Below, in pieces: positions 17,429 through 26,881 of a stretch of 64,000 nucleotides of DNA. Made by a program: the position numbers and the translations under genes. The first letter of the stretch is position 1. Each line of letters opens with the position of its first letter. The DNA lies in the NCBI RefSeq assembly GCF_900105125.1, contig NZ_LT629750.1, positions 2,480,001-2,544,000 of the forward strand, in the 5' to 3' direction. The DNA comes from Bradyrhizobium canariense. Its GTDB lineage: Bacteria; Pseudomonadota; Alphaproteobacteria; Rhizobiales; Xanthobacteraceae. The notes beneath the pieces are model-generated. The model had not been told where the DNA came from, made no database searches, and saw only the letters and a program-made list of their open reading frames with translations.

Positions 17429-20305
17429 ATGTCGCTGATCCAGGAAACCGATTTCGGTACCCCGCGCTCCAAATCCGAGAACCTCGTCACGCTGACCATC
17501 GATGGTCAAAGCGTCACGGTGCCGGAGGGCACCTCGATCATGCGCGCGGCGATGGAAGCCGGTACGCAGATTCCAAAACTCTGCGCCACCGACATGGTAG
17601 ACGCCTTTGGCTCCTGCCGTCTTTGCCTGATCGAGATCGAAGGCCGGGCCGGCACGCCGGCTTCCTGCACCACGCCCGCGATGCAGGGTCTGGTGGTCCA
17701 CACCCAGAGCGAACGGCTCAAAAAGCTGCGCAAGGGCGTAATGGAGCTTTATATCTCCGATCACCCGCTGGACTGCCTGACCTGTGCGGCGAATGGCGAC
17801 TGCGAATTGCAGGACATGGCGGGCGCGGTCGGCCTGCGCGACGTGCGCTATGGTTATCAAGGCGAGAACCACGTCTTCGCGAAATCCGACGGCGCGCCCA
17901 ATGCGGCCTGGATGCCGAAGGACGAATCCAACCCGTATTTCACCTATGATCCGTCGAAATGCATCGTCTGCTCGCGTTGCGTCCGCGCCTGCGAGGAAGT
18001 GCAAGGCACCTTTGCGCTGACCATTTCCGGACGCGGTTTCGACAGCCGCGTCTCGCCCGGCATGAGCGAGAGTTTCCTGGGCTCGGAATGCGTGTCCTGC
18101 GGCGCCTGTGTGCAGGCCTGCCCGACCGCGACGCTGACCGAAAAATCCGTGATTGAGATCGGCCAGCCCGAACACTCGGCGGTGACGACCTGCGCCTATT
18201 GCGGCGTCGGCTGCACTTTCAAGGCGGAAATGCGCGGCGAGGAAGTCGTGCGTATGGTGCCCTACAAGGACGGCAAGGCCAATCGCGGCCATTCCTGCGT
18301 CAAGGGCCGCTTCGCCTGGGGCTATACCACCCACAAGGAGCGCATCCTCAAGCCGATGATCCGCGAGAAGATCAGCGATCCCTGGCGCGAAGTGTCGTGG
18401 GACGAAGCTTTCGACTACGCTGCTTCGGAGTTCAAGAGGATCCAGGCCAAGTATGGCCGCGACTCCATCGGCGGCATCACCTCCTCACGCTGCACCAATG
18501 AAGAAACCTATCTGGTGCAAAAATTGATCCGCGCCGGCTTCGGCAACAACAACGTCGACACCTGCGCCCGGGTCTGCCACTCGCCAACCGGCTATGGCCT
18601 GTCGACCACCTTCGGCACCTCGGCCGGCACGCAGGACTTCGACTCGGTCGAGCACACCGACGTCGTGATGGTGATTGGCGCCAACCCCGCGTCCGCCCAT
18701 CCGGTGTTCGCATCGCGTCTCAAGAAGCGGCTGCGCCAGGGCGCCAAGTTGATCGTGATCGATCCGCGCCGCACGGAAATGGTGGAATCGCCTCACGTCA
18801 AGGCGCTGCATCTGCCGCTGATGCCGGGCACCAACGTCGCGGTGCTCACCGCGCTTGCCCATGTGATCGTCACCGAGGGCCTGGTCGATGAAGCCTTCGT
18901 GCGCGAACGCTGCGACTGGAGCGAGTTCGAGGATTGGGCGTCGTTCGTCGCGCTGCCGAAGAACGGCCCCGAAGCGACCGCCATCATGACCGGCGTCGAT
19001 CCGAAGGAATTGCGCGAGGCCGCGCGGCTGTTCGCCACCGCCGGCAACGGCGCGATCTATTACGGCCTCGGCGTCACCGAACACAGCCAGGGCTCGACCA
19101 CGGTGATCGCGATCGCCAACCTCGCGATGGCGACCGGCAATATCGGCCGTCCCGGTGTCGGCGTGAACCCGCTGCGCGGCCAGAACAACGTGCAGGGCTC
19201 CTGCGACATGGGCTCGTTCCCACATGAGCTCCCGGGCTATCGCCACATCTCGGGCGATGCCGTGCGCGACCAGTTCGAGGCGATGTGGAACGTCAAGCTC
19301 AATCCCGAACCAGGCCTGCGGATTCCCAACATGTTCGATGCCGCGATCGAGGGCACCTTCATGGGCCTCTATGTGCAGGGCGAAGACATCCTGCAGTCCG
19401 ATCCCAACACCAAGCACGTGGTGTCGGCGCTCTCGTCGATGGAATGCGTCATTGTCCACGATCTCTTCCTTAACGAGACCGCGAACTACGCGCACGTGTT
19501 CCTCCCGGGATCGACCTTCCTCGAGAAGGACGGCACATTCACCAACGCGGAACGCCGCATCCAGCGCGTTCGCAAGGTGATGACCCCGCGAAACGGGTTG
19601 GCGGACTGGGAAGTCACCATCCGCCTTGCCAAGGCGATGGGCCTCGACATGCACTACGATCATCCGTCCCAGATCATGGACGAGATTGCGGCGCTGACGC
19701 CGACCTTCGCCGGCGTTTCCTATGCCAGGCTCGACGAACTCGGCTCGGTGCAATGGCCCTGCAACGAGAAGGCACCGGAAGGCACGCCGGTGATGCATAT
19801 CGGTGGTTTCGTGCGCGGCAAGGGCAAGTTCGTCATTACCGAATATATCGCGACCGACGAGCGCACGGGCCCCCGCTACCCGCTGCTGCTGACCACCGGG
19901 CGCATCCTCAGCCAGTACAATGTCGGCGCCCAGACCCGCCGCACTGACAATGTGGTCTGGCACAGCGAAGACCGGCTCGAGATCCATCCGCACGATGCCG
20001 AACAACGCGGCGTGCGTGACGGCGATTGGGTCCGGCTCGCAAGCCGCGCCGGCGAAACCACGCTGCGCGCCTTGATAACCGACCGGGTCGCGCCGGGCGT
20101 GGTCTACACCACCTTCCACCATCCGGACACGCAGGCCAACGTCATCACCACGGATTATTCCGACTGGGCGACGAACTGTCCGGAGTATAAGGTTACGGCG
20201 GTGCAGATATCGCCCTCGAACGGGCCGTCCGAATGGCAAAAAGCCTATGACGAGCAAGCCCGTCAATCCCGGCGCATCGCGCCCGTTGTGGAGGCTGCAG
20301 AGTAG
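17429..20305 (+). CDS. fdsA: NAD-dependent formate dehydrogenase, catalytic alpha subunit
   Basis: A 958-residue molybdenum (bis-MGD) enzyme that oxidises formate to CO2. An N-terminal NuoG-like part carries a [2Fe-2S] domain (LCATDM, GSCRLC, about 50-70), a His/Cys-ligated cluster (DHPLDCLTCAANGDCELQ) and two ferredoxin-type [4Fe-4S] motifs (CIVCSRCVRAC near 178, CVSCGACVQACP near 221). The catalytic part starts with CAYCGVGC (about 254). The Mo ligand is Cys383 in ARVCHSPTG, so this is the cysteine and not the selenocysteine form; His384 follows as required. It starts 13 bases after fdsB. No Tat signal is seen, so the complex is cytoplasmic. Confidence 0.96.
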   Translation: MSLIQETDFGTPRSKSENLVTLTIDGQSVTVPEGTSIMRAAMEAGTQIPKLCATDMVDAFGSCRLCLIEIEGRAGTPASCTTPAMQGLVVHTQSERLKKLRKGVMELYISDHPLDCLTCAANGDCELQDMAGAVGLRDVRYGYQGENHVFAKSDGAPNAAWMPKDESNPYFTYDPSKCIVCSRCVRACEEVQGTFALTISGRGFDSRVSPGMSESFLGSECVSCGACVQACPTATLTEKSVIEIGQPEHSAVTTCAYCGVGCTFKAEMRGEEVVRMVPYKDGKANRGHSCVKGRFAWGYTTHKERILKPMIREKISDPWREVSWDEAFDYAASEFKRIQAKYGRDSIGGITSSRCTNEETYLVQKLIRAGFGNNNVDTCARVCHSPTGYGLSTTFGTSAGTQDFDSVEHTDVVMVIGANPASAHPVFASRLKKRLRQGAKLIVIDPRRTEMVESPHVKALHLPLMPGTNVAVLTALAHVIVTEGLVDEAFVRERCDWSEFEDWASFVALPKNGPEATAIMTGVDPKELREAARLFATAGNGAIYYGLGVTEHSQGSTTVIAIANLAMATGNIGRPGVGVNPLRGQNNVQGSCDMGSFPHELPGYRHISGDAVRDQFEAMWNVKLNPEPGLRIPNMFDAAIEGTFMGLYVQGEDILQSDPNTKHVVSALSSMECVIVHDLFLNETANYAHVFLPGSTFLEKDGTFTNAERRIQRVRKVMTPRNGLADWEVTIRLAKAMGLDMHYDHPSQIMDEIAALTPTFAGVSYARLDELGSVQWPCNEKAPEGTPVMHIGGFVRGKGKFVITEYIATDERTGPRYPLLLTTGRILSQYNVGAQTRRTDNVVWHSEDRLEIHPHDAEQRGVRDGDWVRLASRAGETTLRALITDRVAPGVVYTTFHHPDTQANVITTDYSDWATNCPEYKVTAVQISPSNGPSEWQKAYDEQARQSRRIAPVVEAAE

Positions 20306-20307
20306 CC

Positions 20308-21138
20308 GTGCGTGATCCGGTTCGCACAGTCGATCGCAAGGTCTGGCGCGAGAGCGGCCTCAGCGAAGGCATGCGCAGTATTCCGGAAGAAACCGCGATT
20401 GCCTTGACCTATAACGGCGGCACTTATGCCGTGATGATGGCCACACCGCAGGATCTGAGCGATTTCGCGGTCGGATTCAGCCTCAACGAGGGAATCGTCC
20501 AGTCCCCCGACGATATCGATTCGCTTGATATCGTGGATCTCGAAGACGGCATCGAGCTGCGAATGTGGCTGGCGCAGTCAAGGGCGGACCGGCTGAACGA
20601 ACGACGGCGGCAGATCGCCGGACCTACCGGCTGCGGACTATGCGGCATCGATTCAATTACGGAAGCGGTGCGCCCGGCTGCGATCGTCGCGCCGGGGCGT
20701 TCTTTTTCGCCCCAGCAAGTTACGGCTGCGATGCAGAGCATTCCACCGTTGCAGCCGATCAATGTCGAAACCCGCGCCGTGCATGCCGCAGCGTTCTGGA
20801 CGCCGGCACATGGCATTGTCGCGTTGCGCGAGGATGTCGGGCGTCACAACGCCCTCGACAAGCTGGCCGGCGCGTTGGCGCGGGACGAGATTTCGGCCGC
20901 AGAGGGCATGGTGCTGCTGACCAGCCGGGTCTCGGTCGAGATGGTGCAGAAAACCGCGGCGATGGGCGTGCCGTTGATGGTCGCGGTATCAGCGCCGACC
21001 GCGCTTGCGGTTCGCATGGCGGATGCGGCTGGCATCACGCTCGCCGCCATCGCGCGCGCCGATGGATTCGAGGTGTTTACGCATGCCGGGCGAATTACGC
21101 CGGGCATTCACGGACAAGGGGTTGTCGATGTCGCCTGA
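20308..21138 (+). CDS. fdhD: Formate dehydrogenase accessory sulfurtransferase FdhD (FdsC)
   Basis: A 276-residue protein that delivers sulfur from a cysteine desulfurase to the bis-MGD cofactor of FdsA and so activates it. The conserved sulfur-carrying motif is TGCGLCGIDS, with two cysteines in CxxC spacing. The second half has AREDVGRHNALDKL-type sequence (here LREDVGRHNALDKLAG) and LLTSRVSVEMVQK, both typical. The GTG start lies 2 bases after the fdsA stop, so it is translationally coupled. Its place between fdsA and fdsD matches fds operons elsewhere. Confidence 0.94.
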   Translation: MRDPVRTVDRKVWRESGLSEGMRSIPEETAIALTYNGGTYAVMMATPQDLSDFAVGFSLNEGIVQSPDDIDSLDIVDLEDGIELRMWLAQSRADRLNERRRQIAGPTGCGLCGIDSITEAVRPAAIVAPGRSFSPQQVTAAMQSIPPLQPINVETRAVHAAAFWTPAHGIVALREDVGRHNALDKLAGALARDEISAAEGMVLLTSRVSVEMVQKTAAMGVPLMVAVSAPTALAVRMADAAGITLAAIARADGFEVFTHAGRITPGIHGQGVVDVA

Positions 21139-21349
21139 CCGGTTGATCTATATGGCCAACCAGATTGGCAGCTTCTTCAAGAGCCAGGGCCACGATAAGG
21201 CGATCCCGGGTATCGCCGATCACATCCACAAATTCTGGGATCCGCGGATGCGCAAGGCAATCTTCGCCCATCTCGACGCGGGCGGCGCGGGACTGGACCC
21301 TGACGTCCGCGAGGCCCTTGCGACGCTGAAGAAGACCGCACACGCGTAG
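21128..21349 (+). CDS. fdsD: Formate dehydrogenase delta subunit
   Basis: A 73-residue protein (MSPDRLIYMANQIGSFF at the start, then HIHKFWDPRMRKAI) matching FdsD, needed for assembly and stability of the formate dehydrogenase complex. The ATG at 21128 overlaps the end of fdhD by 11 bases. A longer in-frame reading from 21005 is unlikely because it lies wholly inside fdhD. It ends the operon and stops 7 bases from the convergent glnE stop. Confidence 0.9.
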   Translation: MSPDRLIYMANQIGSFFKSQGHDKAIPGIADHIHKFWDPRMRKAIFAHLDAGGAGLDPDVREALATLKKTAHA

Positions 21350-21356
21350 CGGAAAC

Positions 21357-24329
21357 TTAGCTGCCGTTGTCCATCAATGCCAGAAATAGCCGGCGCACTT
21401 CGGTCTGCGTTTCCTTGACCCGCGCCTGCAGCGACGAAAAGTCCGGCGCATCGCCCGCCCGCGCCATCACCCGCAACAAATCCTCTCCGGCGATTTCCGG
21501 TTTGAACTTGCCGGTGACGCAGAGCCGCAGGATTTGCGTGAGGTCGTGATAGAGGCGCGTCGCCGAACGCAGGATTTCCGCCGATGATTGCGGCAGCACG
21601 CCGAGCCGCGCGGCATTGTCGAGCACATGCAGCGTGCCGACATCGAGGATATCCGGCTTGCCGGCGGCATGAACAAGCTGGAGATATTGCGCGATGAAAT
21701 CAATATCCACCACTCCGCCGGCGGCGTACTTCAGATCCCAGATATCGTCCTCGCCCTTTTCCAGCGCGACGGCGCGCCGCATGTCCGCCACATCGGTGGC
21801 GACCACCGAGGCGTCACGCGGCCGGGTCAGTACCTCGCGGATGATCCTTTCGATTTCAGTGCGGAAATCCGGTGAGGACGAAATCACCCGGGCACGGGTC
21901 AGCGCCATATGCTCCCAAGTCCAGGCCTCCCGCTCCTGATACTCCGCGAAGGAATCCAGCCGCGAGGCCACCGGGCCGGCGCGGCCAGAGGGACGCAGCC
22001 GCATGTCCACCTCGTAGAGCACGCCGTAATTGGTGCGTGTCGTGAATGCACTGATCAACCGCTGGGTGAAGCGGGCGAAATAATGTGCGCCATGCAGGGA
22101 TCGCGCGCCGTCCGAGTCCGGCTGCTCATGGTCGAAATCATAGAGCAGGATGAGATCGAGATCGGACGAGGCGGTCATCTCGCGGCTGCCTAGCCTGCCC
22201 ATCGCAAGAATAGCGGTTTCCTGCCCTTTGATGCGGCCGTGCTGGGTTGCGAACTGTTCGGTCACCAAGCCATGCACGGTATCGACGATGCCTTCGGCGA
22301 CGTCGGCGAAGGCCACGCCCGCCTGCGAGGCCGACACCGTGCCGGACAGGATTCGCGCGCCGATCAGAAACAGGCTTTCCTGGCCGAACAGGCGCAACCG
22401 GTCGAGAAATTCCTCGTAGGAATTGGCATCCTCCAACGTCGCCGCGAGACGCGTCGATAACTCGCGCTGATCCGGCATCGCGCCGAAGAAGCGCGGATCG
22501 ATCAACCCATCCATGATCTGCGGTTGCCGCGCCAGCATGTCACCGAGGCGCGGCGCGGCGCCAAGGATCAACGCCACCAGGGCGACGAGATCACGGTTCT
22601 GACTGAGCAGGGAAATCAGCCTTCCGCCGCGCTGCAAGGCCTGCAGAAAACGATCGAAGGCGGTGACGGCGTCGTCGGCCTCCTCGGCGTCCGCGAGCCC
22701 TGCGATCAGCGCCGGAACGAACTCGACAAACGCATTTCGGGTCGCTTCCATCCGGAACACGCGATAATCGCCGATCATCCATTGCTGCACGGTCTTCGCC
22801 ACCGCGACCGGCTTCCGGAAGCCAAGTGCGGCCAGATGCTCGATCAGCCGCGGATCGTCCGGACCGGTGCTGTAATCGGTTGCCGGCAGTTTTACCGTGC
22901 CGGTCGGATCGCCCTCGAACAGCTTGCCATAATGTCCCTGCACGACGTTGAGGTGGCCAAGCAGCTCCTTTGCGAAGGTCGCGCGGTCGTCATACCCCAG
23001 GAAACGGGCGAAACGCTCCACCGCCTCAACCGTGTCGGGCAACGTATGGGTCTGCTCGTCGGCGACCATTTGCAGGCGGTGTTCGACCCGCCGCAAGAAC
23101 CTGTACGCCGACGACATTTCGTCACGCGCCGCGAAGGTGATCCAGTTGTTTGACGCCAGCACGTCAAGCGCTTCCAGCGTCGGCCGAACCCGCAACTCCG
23201 GATGCCGGCCACCGGCGATCAACTGCTGGGTCTGCGCAAAGAATTCGATTTCGCGGATGCCGCCGCGGCCGATCTTGACGTTGTGGCCTTCGACCGCGAT
23301 GTCGCTTTGACCGCGATAGGTCTGCATCTGCCGCTTCATGTCGTGCACATCGGCAAGGGCTGCGAAATCCAGATGCTTGCGCCAGACGAAGGGTGCTATT
23401 TCTGCAAGCAACGCCTCGCCGGCTCTGGCATCTCCGGCGCATGGGTTCGCCTTGATCATCGCGGCGCGTTCCCAGGTGCGCCCTTCCCGTTCGTAATAAT
23501 GCAGCGCTGCATCGGTTGAGATCGCGACCTGCGTCGACGCGGGATCCGGCCGCAGCCGCAGATCGACGCGGAACACGTATCCCTCGCCGGTGCGCTGTTG
23601 CAGCATCCGCGACAGACCTTGGGTGACGCGCACGAAAAACGGCTGTGGCTCGATATCAGGCGCGAGCGTCGGCGCAGTGGAGTCGAAAAAGACGATCAGA
23701 TCGATGTCGCTGGAGTAGTTCAATTCGCCCGCGCCCATCTTGCCCATCGCAAGCACGACCAGGCCGCTGTTTTCCTCGGGGCGATCGGGATCTACAGGCA
23801 ATAATTTGGCTTTCACGGCCTCCTGCCGCAGCAGATAGCGCAGCGCCGATTGCACCGAACGGACCGCAAGCTCGGTCAGCGCCGCCGTCACCTGCATCAC
23901 CGGCCAGACTCCGCCGATGTCGCACAGCGCAATCAATAGCGCGGCTTCGGCTTTCATGCGGCGGAGCGCCTGCATGGCGTCGGATTCGGTGGCGGCGGCC
24001 GTTACATCGCGGCAGGTGTTTTCGATCAGCCGCGCCAGATGCGGCTCCGGATCGCAGTTGAGCAGCCGGATCAGGCGCGCGGCGTCGGCGCGCATCAGGT
24101 CGAACAGATGGGGCGACGCCTCGGCGACACCGAGAAGAATGGCGTCGACGCGAGGAAAGTGCCCGGCGAGCTCCCGGATCGCAGTTGCCTGCCCGGGCTC
24201 GAGATCAGCGAGCCAGCCCGAAAGACGTCGTTGGGCTTCAGGCGGAGCGGACAGACGCGGTCCGTCCACCAACCGCGCGGCCAGTGCGGTGGATTTGACA
24301 TTCGCTTCCGTGTTTCCGCGAATCGTCAT
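21357..24329 (-). CDS. glnE: Bifunctional glutamine synthetase adenylyltransferase/adenylyl-removing enzyme
   Basis: About 990 residues, the usual length. It attaches AMP to glutamine synthetase when nitrogen is plentiful and removes it when scarce, under PII control. Both nucleotidyltransferase domains are intact. The N-terminal deadenylylase has KMGAGELNYSSDIDLIVFFD around residue 200, and the C-terminal adenylylase has AMGRLGSREMTASSDLDLIL around residue 720. The ATG at 24329 (MTIRGNTEANVKS) was preferred over 24392, which would run 21 codons further upstream; neither has a strong ribosome site. It converges tail-to-tail with fdsD and leaves no room for a separate terminator. Confidence 0.95.
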   Translation of the reverse strand: MTIRGNTEANVKSTALAARLVDGPRLSAPPEAQRRLSGWLADLEPGQATAIRELAGHFPRVDAILLGVAEASPHLFDLMRADAARLIRLLNCDPEPHLARLIENTCRDVTAAATESDAMQALRRMKAEAALLIALCDIGGVWPVMQVTAALTELAVRSVQSALRYLLRQEAVKAKLLPVDPDRPEENSGLVVLAMGKMGAGELNYSSDIDLIVFFDSTAPTLAPDIEPQPFFVRVTQGLSRMLQQRTGEGYVFRVDLRLRPDPASTQVAISTDAALHYYEREGRTWERAAMIKANPCAGDARAGEALLAEIAPFVWRKHLDFAALADVHDMKRQMQTYRGQSDIAVEGHNVKIGRGGIREIEFFAQTQQLIAGGRHPELRVRPTLEALDVLASNNWITFAARDEMSSAYRFLRRVEHRLQMVADEQTHTLPDTVEAVERFARFLGYDDRATFAKELLGHLNVVQGHYGKLFEGDPTGTVKLPATDYSTGPDDPRLIEHLAALGFRKPVAVAKTVQQWMIGDYRVFRMEATRNAFVEFVPALIAGLADAEEADDAVTAFDRFLQALQRGGRLISLLSQNRDLVALVALILGAAPRLGDMLARQPQIMDGLIDPRFFGAMPDQRELSTRLAATLEDANSYEEFLDRLRLFGQESLFLIGARILSGTVSASQAGVAFADVAEGIVDTVHGLVTEQFATQHGRIKGQETAILAMGRLGSREMTASSDLDLILLYDFDHEQPDSDGARSLHGAHYFARFTQRLISAFTTRTNYGVLYEVDMRLRPSGRAGPVASRLDSFAEYQEREAWTWEHMALTRARVISSSPDFRTEIERIIREVLTRPRDASVVATDVADMRRAVALEKGEDDIWDLKYAAGGVVDIDFIAQYLQLVHAAGKPDILDVGTLHVLDNAARLGVLPQSSAEILRSATRLYHDLTQILRLCVTGKFKPEIAGEDLLRVMARAGDAPDFSSLQARVKETQTEVRRLFLALMDNGS

Positions 24330-24483
24330 GGCGAATGTCAAATCCAAAGCCGCACGAGAATGATGTTTTGCCGGCGTCCCTGCGCGTCCCACTCCCGCAA
24401 GAGAGCTTGCTGCAACGGGGTACGAATGTCAGGACCGGGACAATAATCGATGGTGGTCCGCGTTGTCAGGCGCGCGGATAAAT

Positions 24484-25950
24484 TCATGCCACCTTCTGTG
24501 GCACATCCTGCGTTTGAGCCGCAACCCTGTCACTGACGCTGGCCCGCGCCGGGATCGCAAGCGTTGCGCGCAATCCGGGATGAGCGTCGCCAAGCCTGAG
24601 GTCCCCGCCATGCAGCGTCGCCACCGCCGACGCCAGACTGAGACCGAGACCGGAACCGGGCTGCGTGCGGCTCGCCTCAAGCCGGACAAACCGCTGCACC
24701 GCGTGCCCGCGGTCGGCTTCCGGAATACCGGGCCCATGATCGGTGACGCTGAACAGCACCTGGTCGCCTTCGCGCCGCGCTTCGATCAAAATTTCCCTGG
24801 AGCCGGCAGTCGCATCCGCACCCAGCGGCTGCATGGCTGGAACGGGCTTGCCGTATTTGATCGCGTTCTCGACAAGATTGGCCAGCGCCTGGCTGATCAG
24901 CTCGCGGTTGCCATGAAGGCGGGCGGGCGCCGTCTTGACGTGCAACGTCATGCCGTCGTCCTCCGCAAGCGGCTCATAGAGCTCGTGAATACCATTGGCG
25001 ACTTCGGCGGCGTCGAAGTCGCCCATATTGTCGCGCGCCTGCCCGGACTCGGCACGCGCGATCATCAGCAGTGCGTTGAAGGTCCGGATCAATCCATCCG
25101 ACTCCTCGATGGTTCGTTCCAGCGCCGTGCGGTATTCGGCTTCATTCCCGGACCGTGCCAGCGCCTCTTCGGCGCGGTTGCGCAGCCGCGTCAGCGGAGT
25201 CTTCAGATCGTGGGCGATGTTGTCGGAAACTTCCTTCAGCCCAATCATCAGGGCCTCGATCCGCTCCAGCATGGCGTTGAGATTTTCCGCCAGCCGATCG
25301 AGTTCGTCGCCGCTGCGCCCGACTGGCAGCCGCCCGCTCAGATCGCCTGCCATGATGCGCTGCGTGGTGCCGGTCATGGCATCGATGCGATGCAACACGC
25401 GTCGCGCCACGAAGATGCCGCCGCCGAGGCCGAGCACGACGACGATCAATAGCGACCACTGCGCAGCTTGCGCCACGATGCCGAACAGCCGCCTGCGCTC
25501 TTCGAGATCACGGCCGATCAGCAGCCGAAAGCCGCTGGACAGTTCGGTGACGCGCACCAGAGCGCGATGATCTGCGGTGTCCTGGTCGTCAAGCCGGCGA
25601 TAGGCGGTCTCGGACCAGCCGGATGAGCCCATGACGCCAGGTGCCAGCGAGCCGACATTGCCGGCAATCGCCTGCCCTGTTGGCGTGGTCACGAGATAAA
25701 GGTTGGCCCCTGGGCGCAACGCCCGGTTCTCGATGGTCAAAACCAGCCCGCGTAATCCACGGCGCGCGTAAATGTCGCTGATCTCGCCGGTTTCCGCATT
25801 CACGGTACTGGTGATCTGTTCAGTGATCAGCCGGCGCGTATTCCAGGCGAAATAGCCGAGCAGCGAGGCGGCAAATAACGCAAACAAAAACAGATAGACC
25901 AGCGTCAGGCGAAACGCCGTGGTGCGTATGAGTTTACCGAATGCCGTCAC
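24484..25950 (-). CDS. Two-component sensor histidine kinase (HAMP type)
   Basis: A 488-residue inner-membrane kinase. Helix 1 is TLVYLFLFALFAASLLGYFA, a periplasmic domain of about 130 residues follows, helix 2 is SLLIVVVLGLGGGIFVARRV, then HAMP (about 190-240), HisKA with His247 (IAHDLKTPLTRLRNR) and HATPase (NLVENAIKYGKP, DHGPGIPE, GSGLGLSLASAV). The GTG start at 25950 overlaps the response regulator end by 17 bases, so the pair is one unit. It sits between glnE and degP. The signal may concern envelope stress, since degP lies upstream in the same direction (inference only). Confidence 0.9.
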   Translation of the reverse strand: MTAFGKLIRTTAFRLTLVYLFLFALFAASLLGYFAWNTRRLITEQITSTVNAETGEISDIYARRGLRGLVLTIENRALRPGANLYLVTTPTGQAIAGNVGSLAPGVMGSSGWSETAYRRLDDQDTADHRALVRVTELSSGFRLLIGRDLEERRRLFGIVAQAAQWSLLIVVVLGLGGGIFVARRVLHRIDAMTGTTQRIMAGDLSGRLPVGRSGDELDRLAENLNAMLERIEALMIGLKEVSDNIAHDLKTPLTRLRNRAEEALARSGNEAEYRTALERTIEESDGLIRTFNALLMIARAESGQARDNMGDFDAAEVANGIHELYEPLAEDDGMTLHVKTAPARLHGNRELISQALANLVENAIKYGKPVPAMQPLGADATAGSREILIEARREGDQVLFSVTDHGPGIPEADRGHAVQRFVRLEASRTQPGSGLGLSLASAVATLHGGDLRLGDAHPGLRATLAIPARASVSDRVAAQTQDVPQKVA

Positions 25951-26614
25951 GGATCATGTATCCGGCGCCGCGGATCGTATGCAGCAAGGGCCGTTCAAAA
26001 CCCTTGTCGATCTTGGAGCGCAGTCGTGAGATATGCACGTCGATGACGTTGGTCTGAGGATCGAAATGGTAATCCCAGACATTTTCCAGGAGCATGGTGC
26101 GCGTCACCACCTGGCCTGCATGCTTCATCAGATATTCCAGCAGCCGGAATTCGCGCGGCTGCAGCGTCAATTCGTCCTTGCCGCGCGCCACCCGATGCGA
26201 AAGACGGTCCAGTTCGAGATCGCCGACGCGATAGGTGGTTTCCTCGGCGGGGCCGCCGTGACGCCGCGACAGCACCTCAACCCGGGCCAGCAATTCAGCG
26301 AATGAGTAAGGTTTCGGGAGATAGTCATCGCCGCCGGCGCGCAGGCCCTTGATGCGGTCGTCCACCTGTCCAAGCGCCGAGAGGATCAGGGCCGGGGTGC
26401 GATCGCCCTTCTCGCGCAACGTTCCGATCAGCGACAGACCATCGCGCTTCGGCAGCATTCGGTCGATCACCAGCACGTCGTAATCGCCGGTTTCGGCCAG
26501 CGCCAACCCCTCCTCGCCATCGCTGGCGAGATCGGCAACGTAGCCGACTTCGCGAAACGCCTTCACCAGGTAATCGGCGGATTCGCGGTCGTCTTCTATG
26601 ATCAAGAGGCGCAT
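25934..26614 (-). CDS. OmpR-family response regulator
   Basis: A 226-residue regulator with a receiver domain (phosphoacceptor Asp51 in LVIDRMLPKRDG, acidic pair in IIEDD, Lys in YLPKPYSF) and a C-terminal winged helix (LTLQPREFRLLEYLMKHAG, TNVIDVHISRLRSKID). The ATG at 26614 gives a normal receiver N-terminus; a TTG at 26635 is possible. It precedes and overlaps its cognate kinase. A terminator separates it from degP, so it has its own promoter, probably in the 26640-26700 stretch. Confidence 0.9.
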   Translation of the reverse strand: MRLLIIEDDRESADYLVKAFREVGYVADLASDGEEGLALAETGDYDVLVIDRMLPKRDGLSLIGTLREKGDRTPALILSALGQVDDRIKGLRAGGDDYLPKPYSFAELLARVEVLSRRHGGPAEETTYRVGDLELDRLSHRVARGKDELTLQPREFRLLEYLMKHAGQVVTRTMLLENVWDYHFDPQTNVIDVHISRLRSKIDKGFERPLLHTIRGAGYMIRDGIR

Positions 26615-26716
26615 TTGGGAGTCGGTTGCGGTCAAGTGGGCCAGCCTTCTGTCACCATGGCGCGGGCGGCTTCATCATGCAAGGCGACCCGACACCTCTC
26701 GATTAAGCGAAAAAGT

Positions 26717-26747
26717 GGGCGGTGAAGCTGGGGGGACCTCACCGCCC
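26717..26747 (-). terminator. Intrinsic terminator downstream of degP
   Basis: Perfect 9-bp stem GGGCGGTGA (26717-26725) and TCACCGCCC (26739-26747). T-runs lie on both sides: TTTT on the plus strand after 26747 and, on the minus strand, AC then TTTTT. It stops minus-strand transcription from degP before the response regulator. Confidence 0.75.
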
Positions 26748-26881
26748 TTTTCCCTTCCGACGGAGGGGGGCGTTATTCCGCCGAAAGGTAGCTGAAGGGA
26801 GCGAGCTTGTGACCCGCCCCCCCGGAAAGAGCCGTCGGCGGGGGCGACAATGCCGGCGACACCCTCCATCTCGTCGATACG

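Noticed and set aside
18485..20266. Long open frame antisense to fdsA (593 codons)
   Set aside because: Shadow caused by high third-position GC in fdsA; no ribosome site or domain, and fdsA is unambiguous.
17429..20305. Possible selenocysteine in formate dehydrogenase
   Set aside because: The active-site codon is TGC (Cys383), not TGA; no SECIS-like element is needed.
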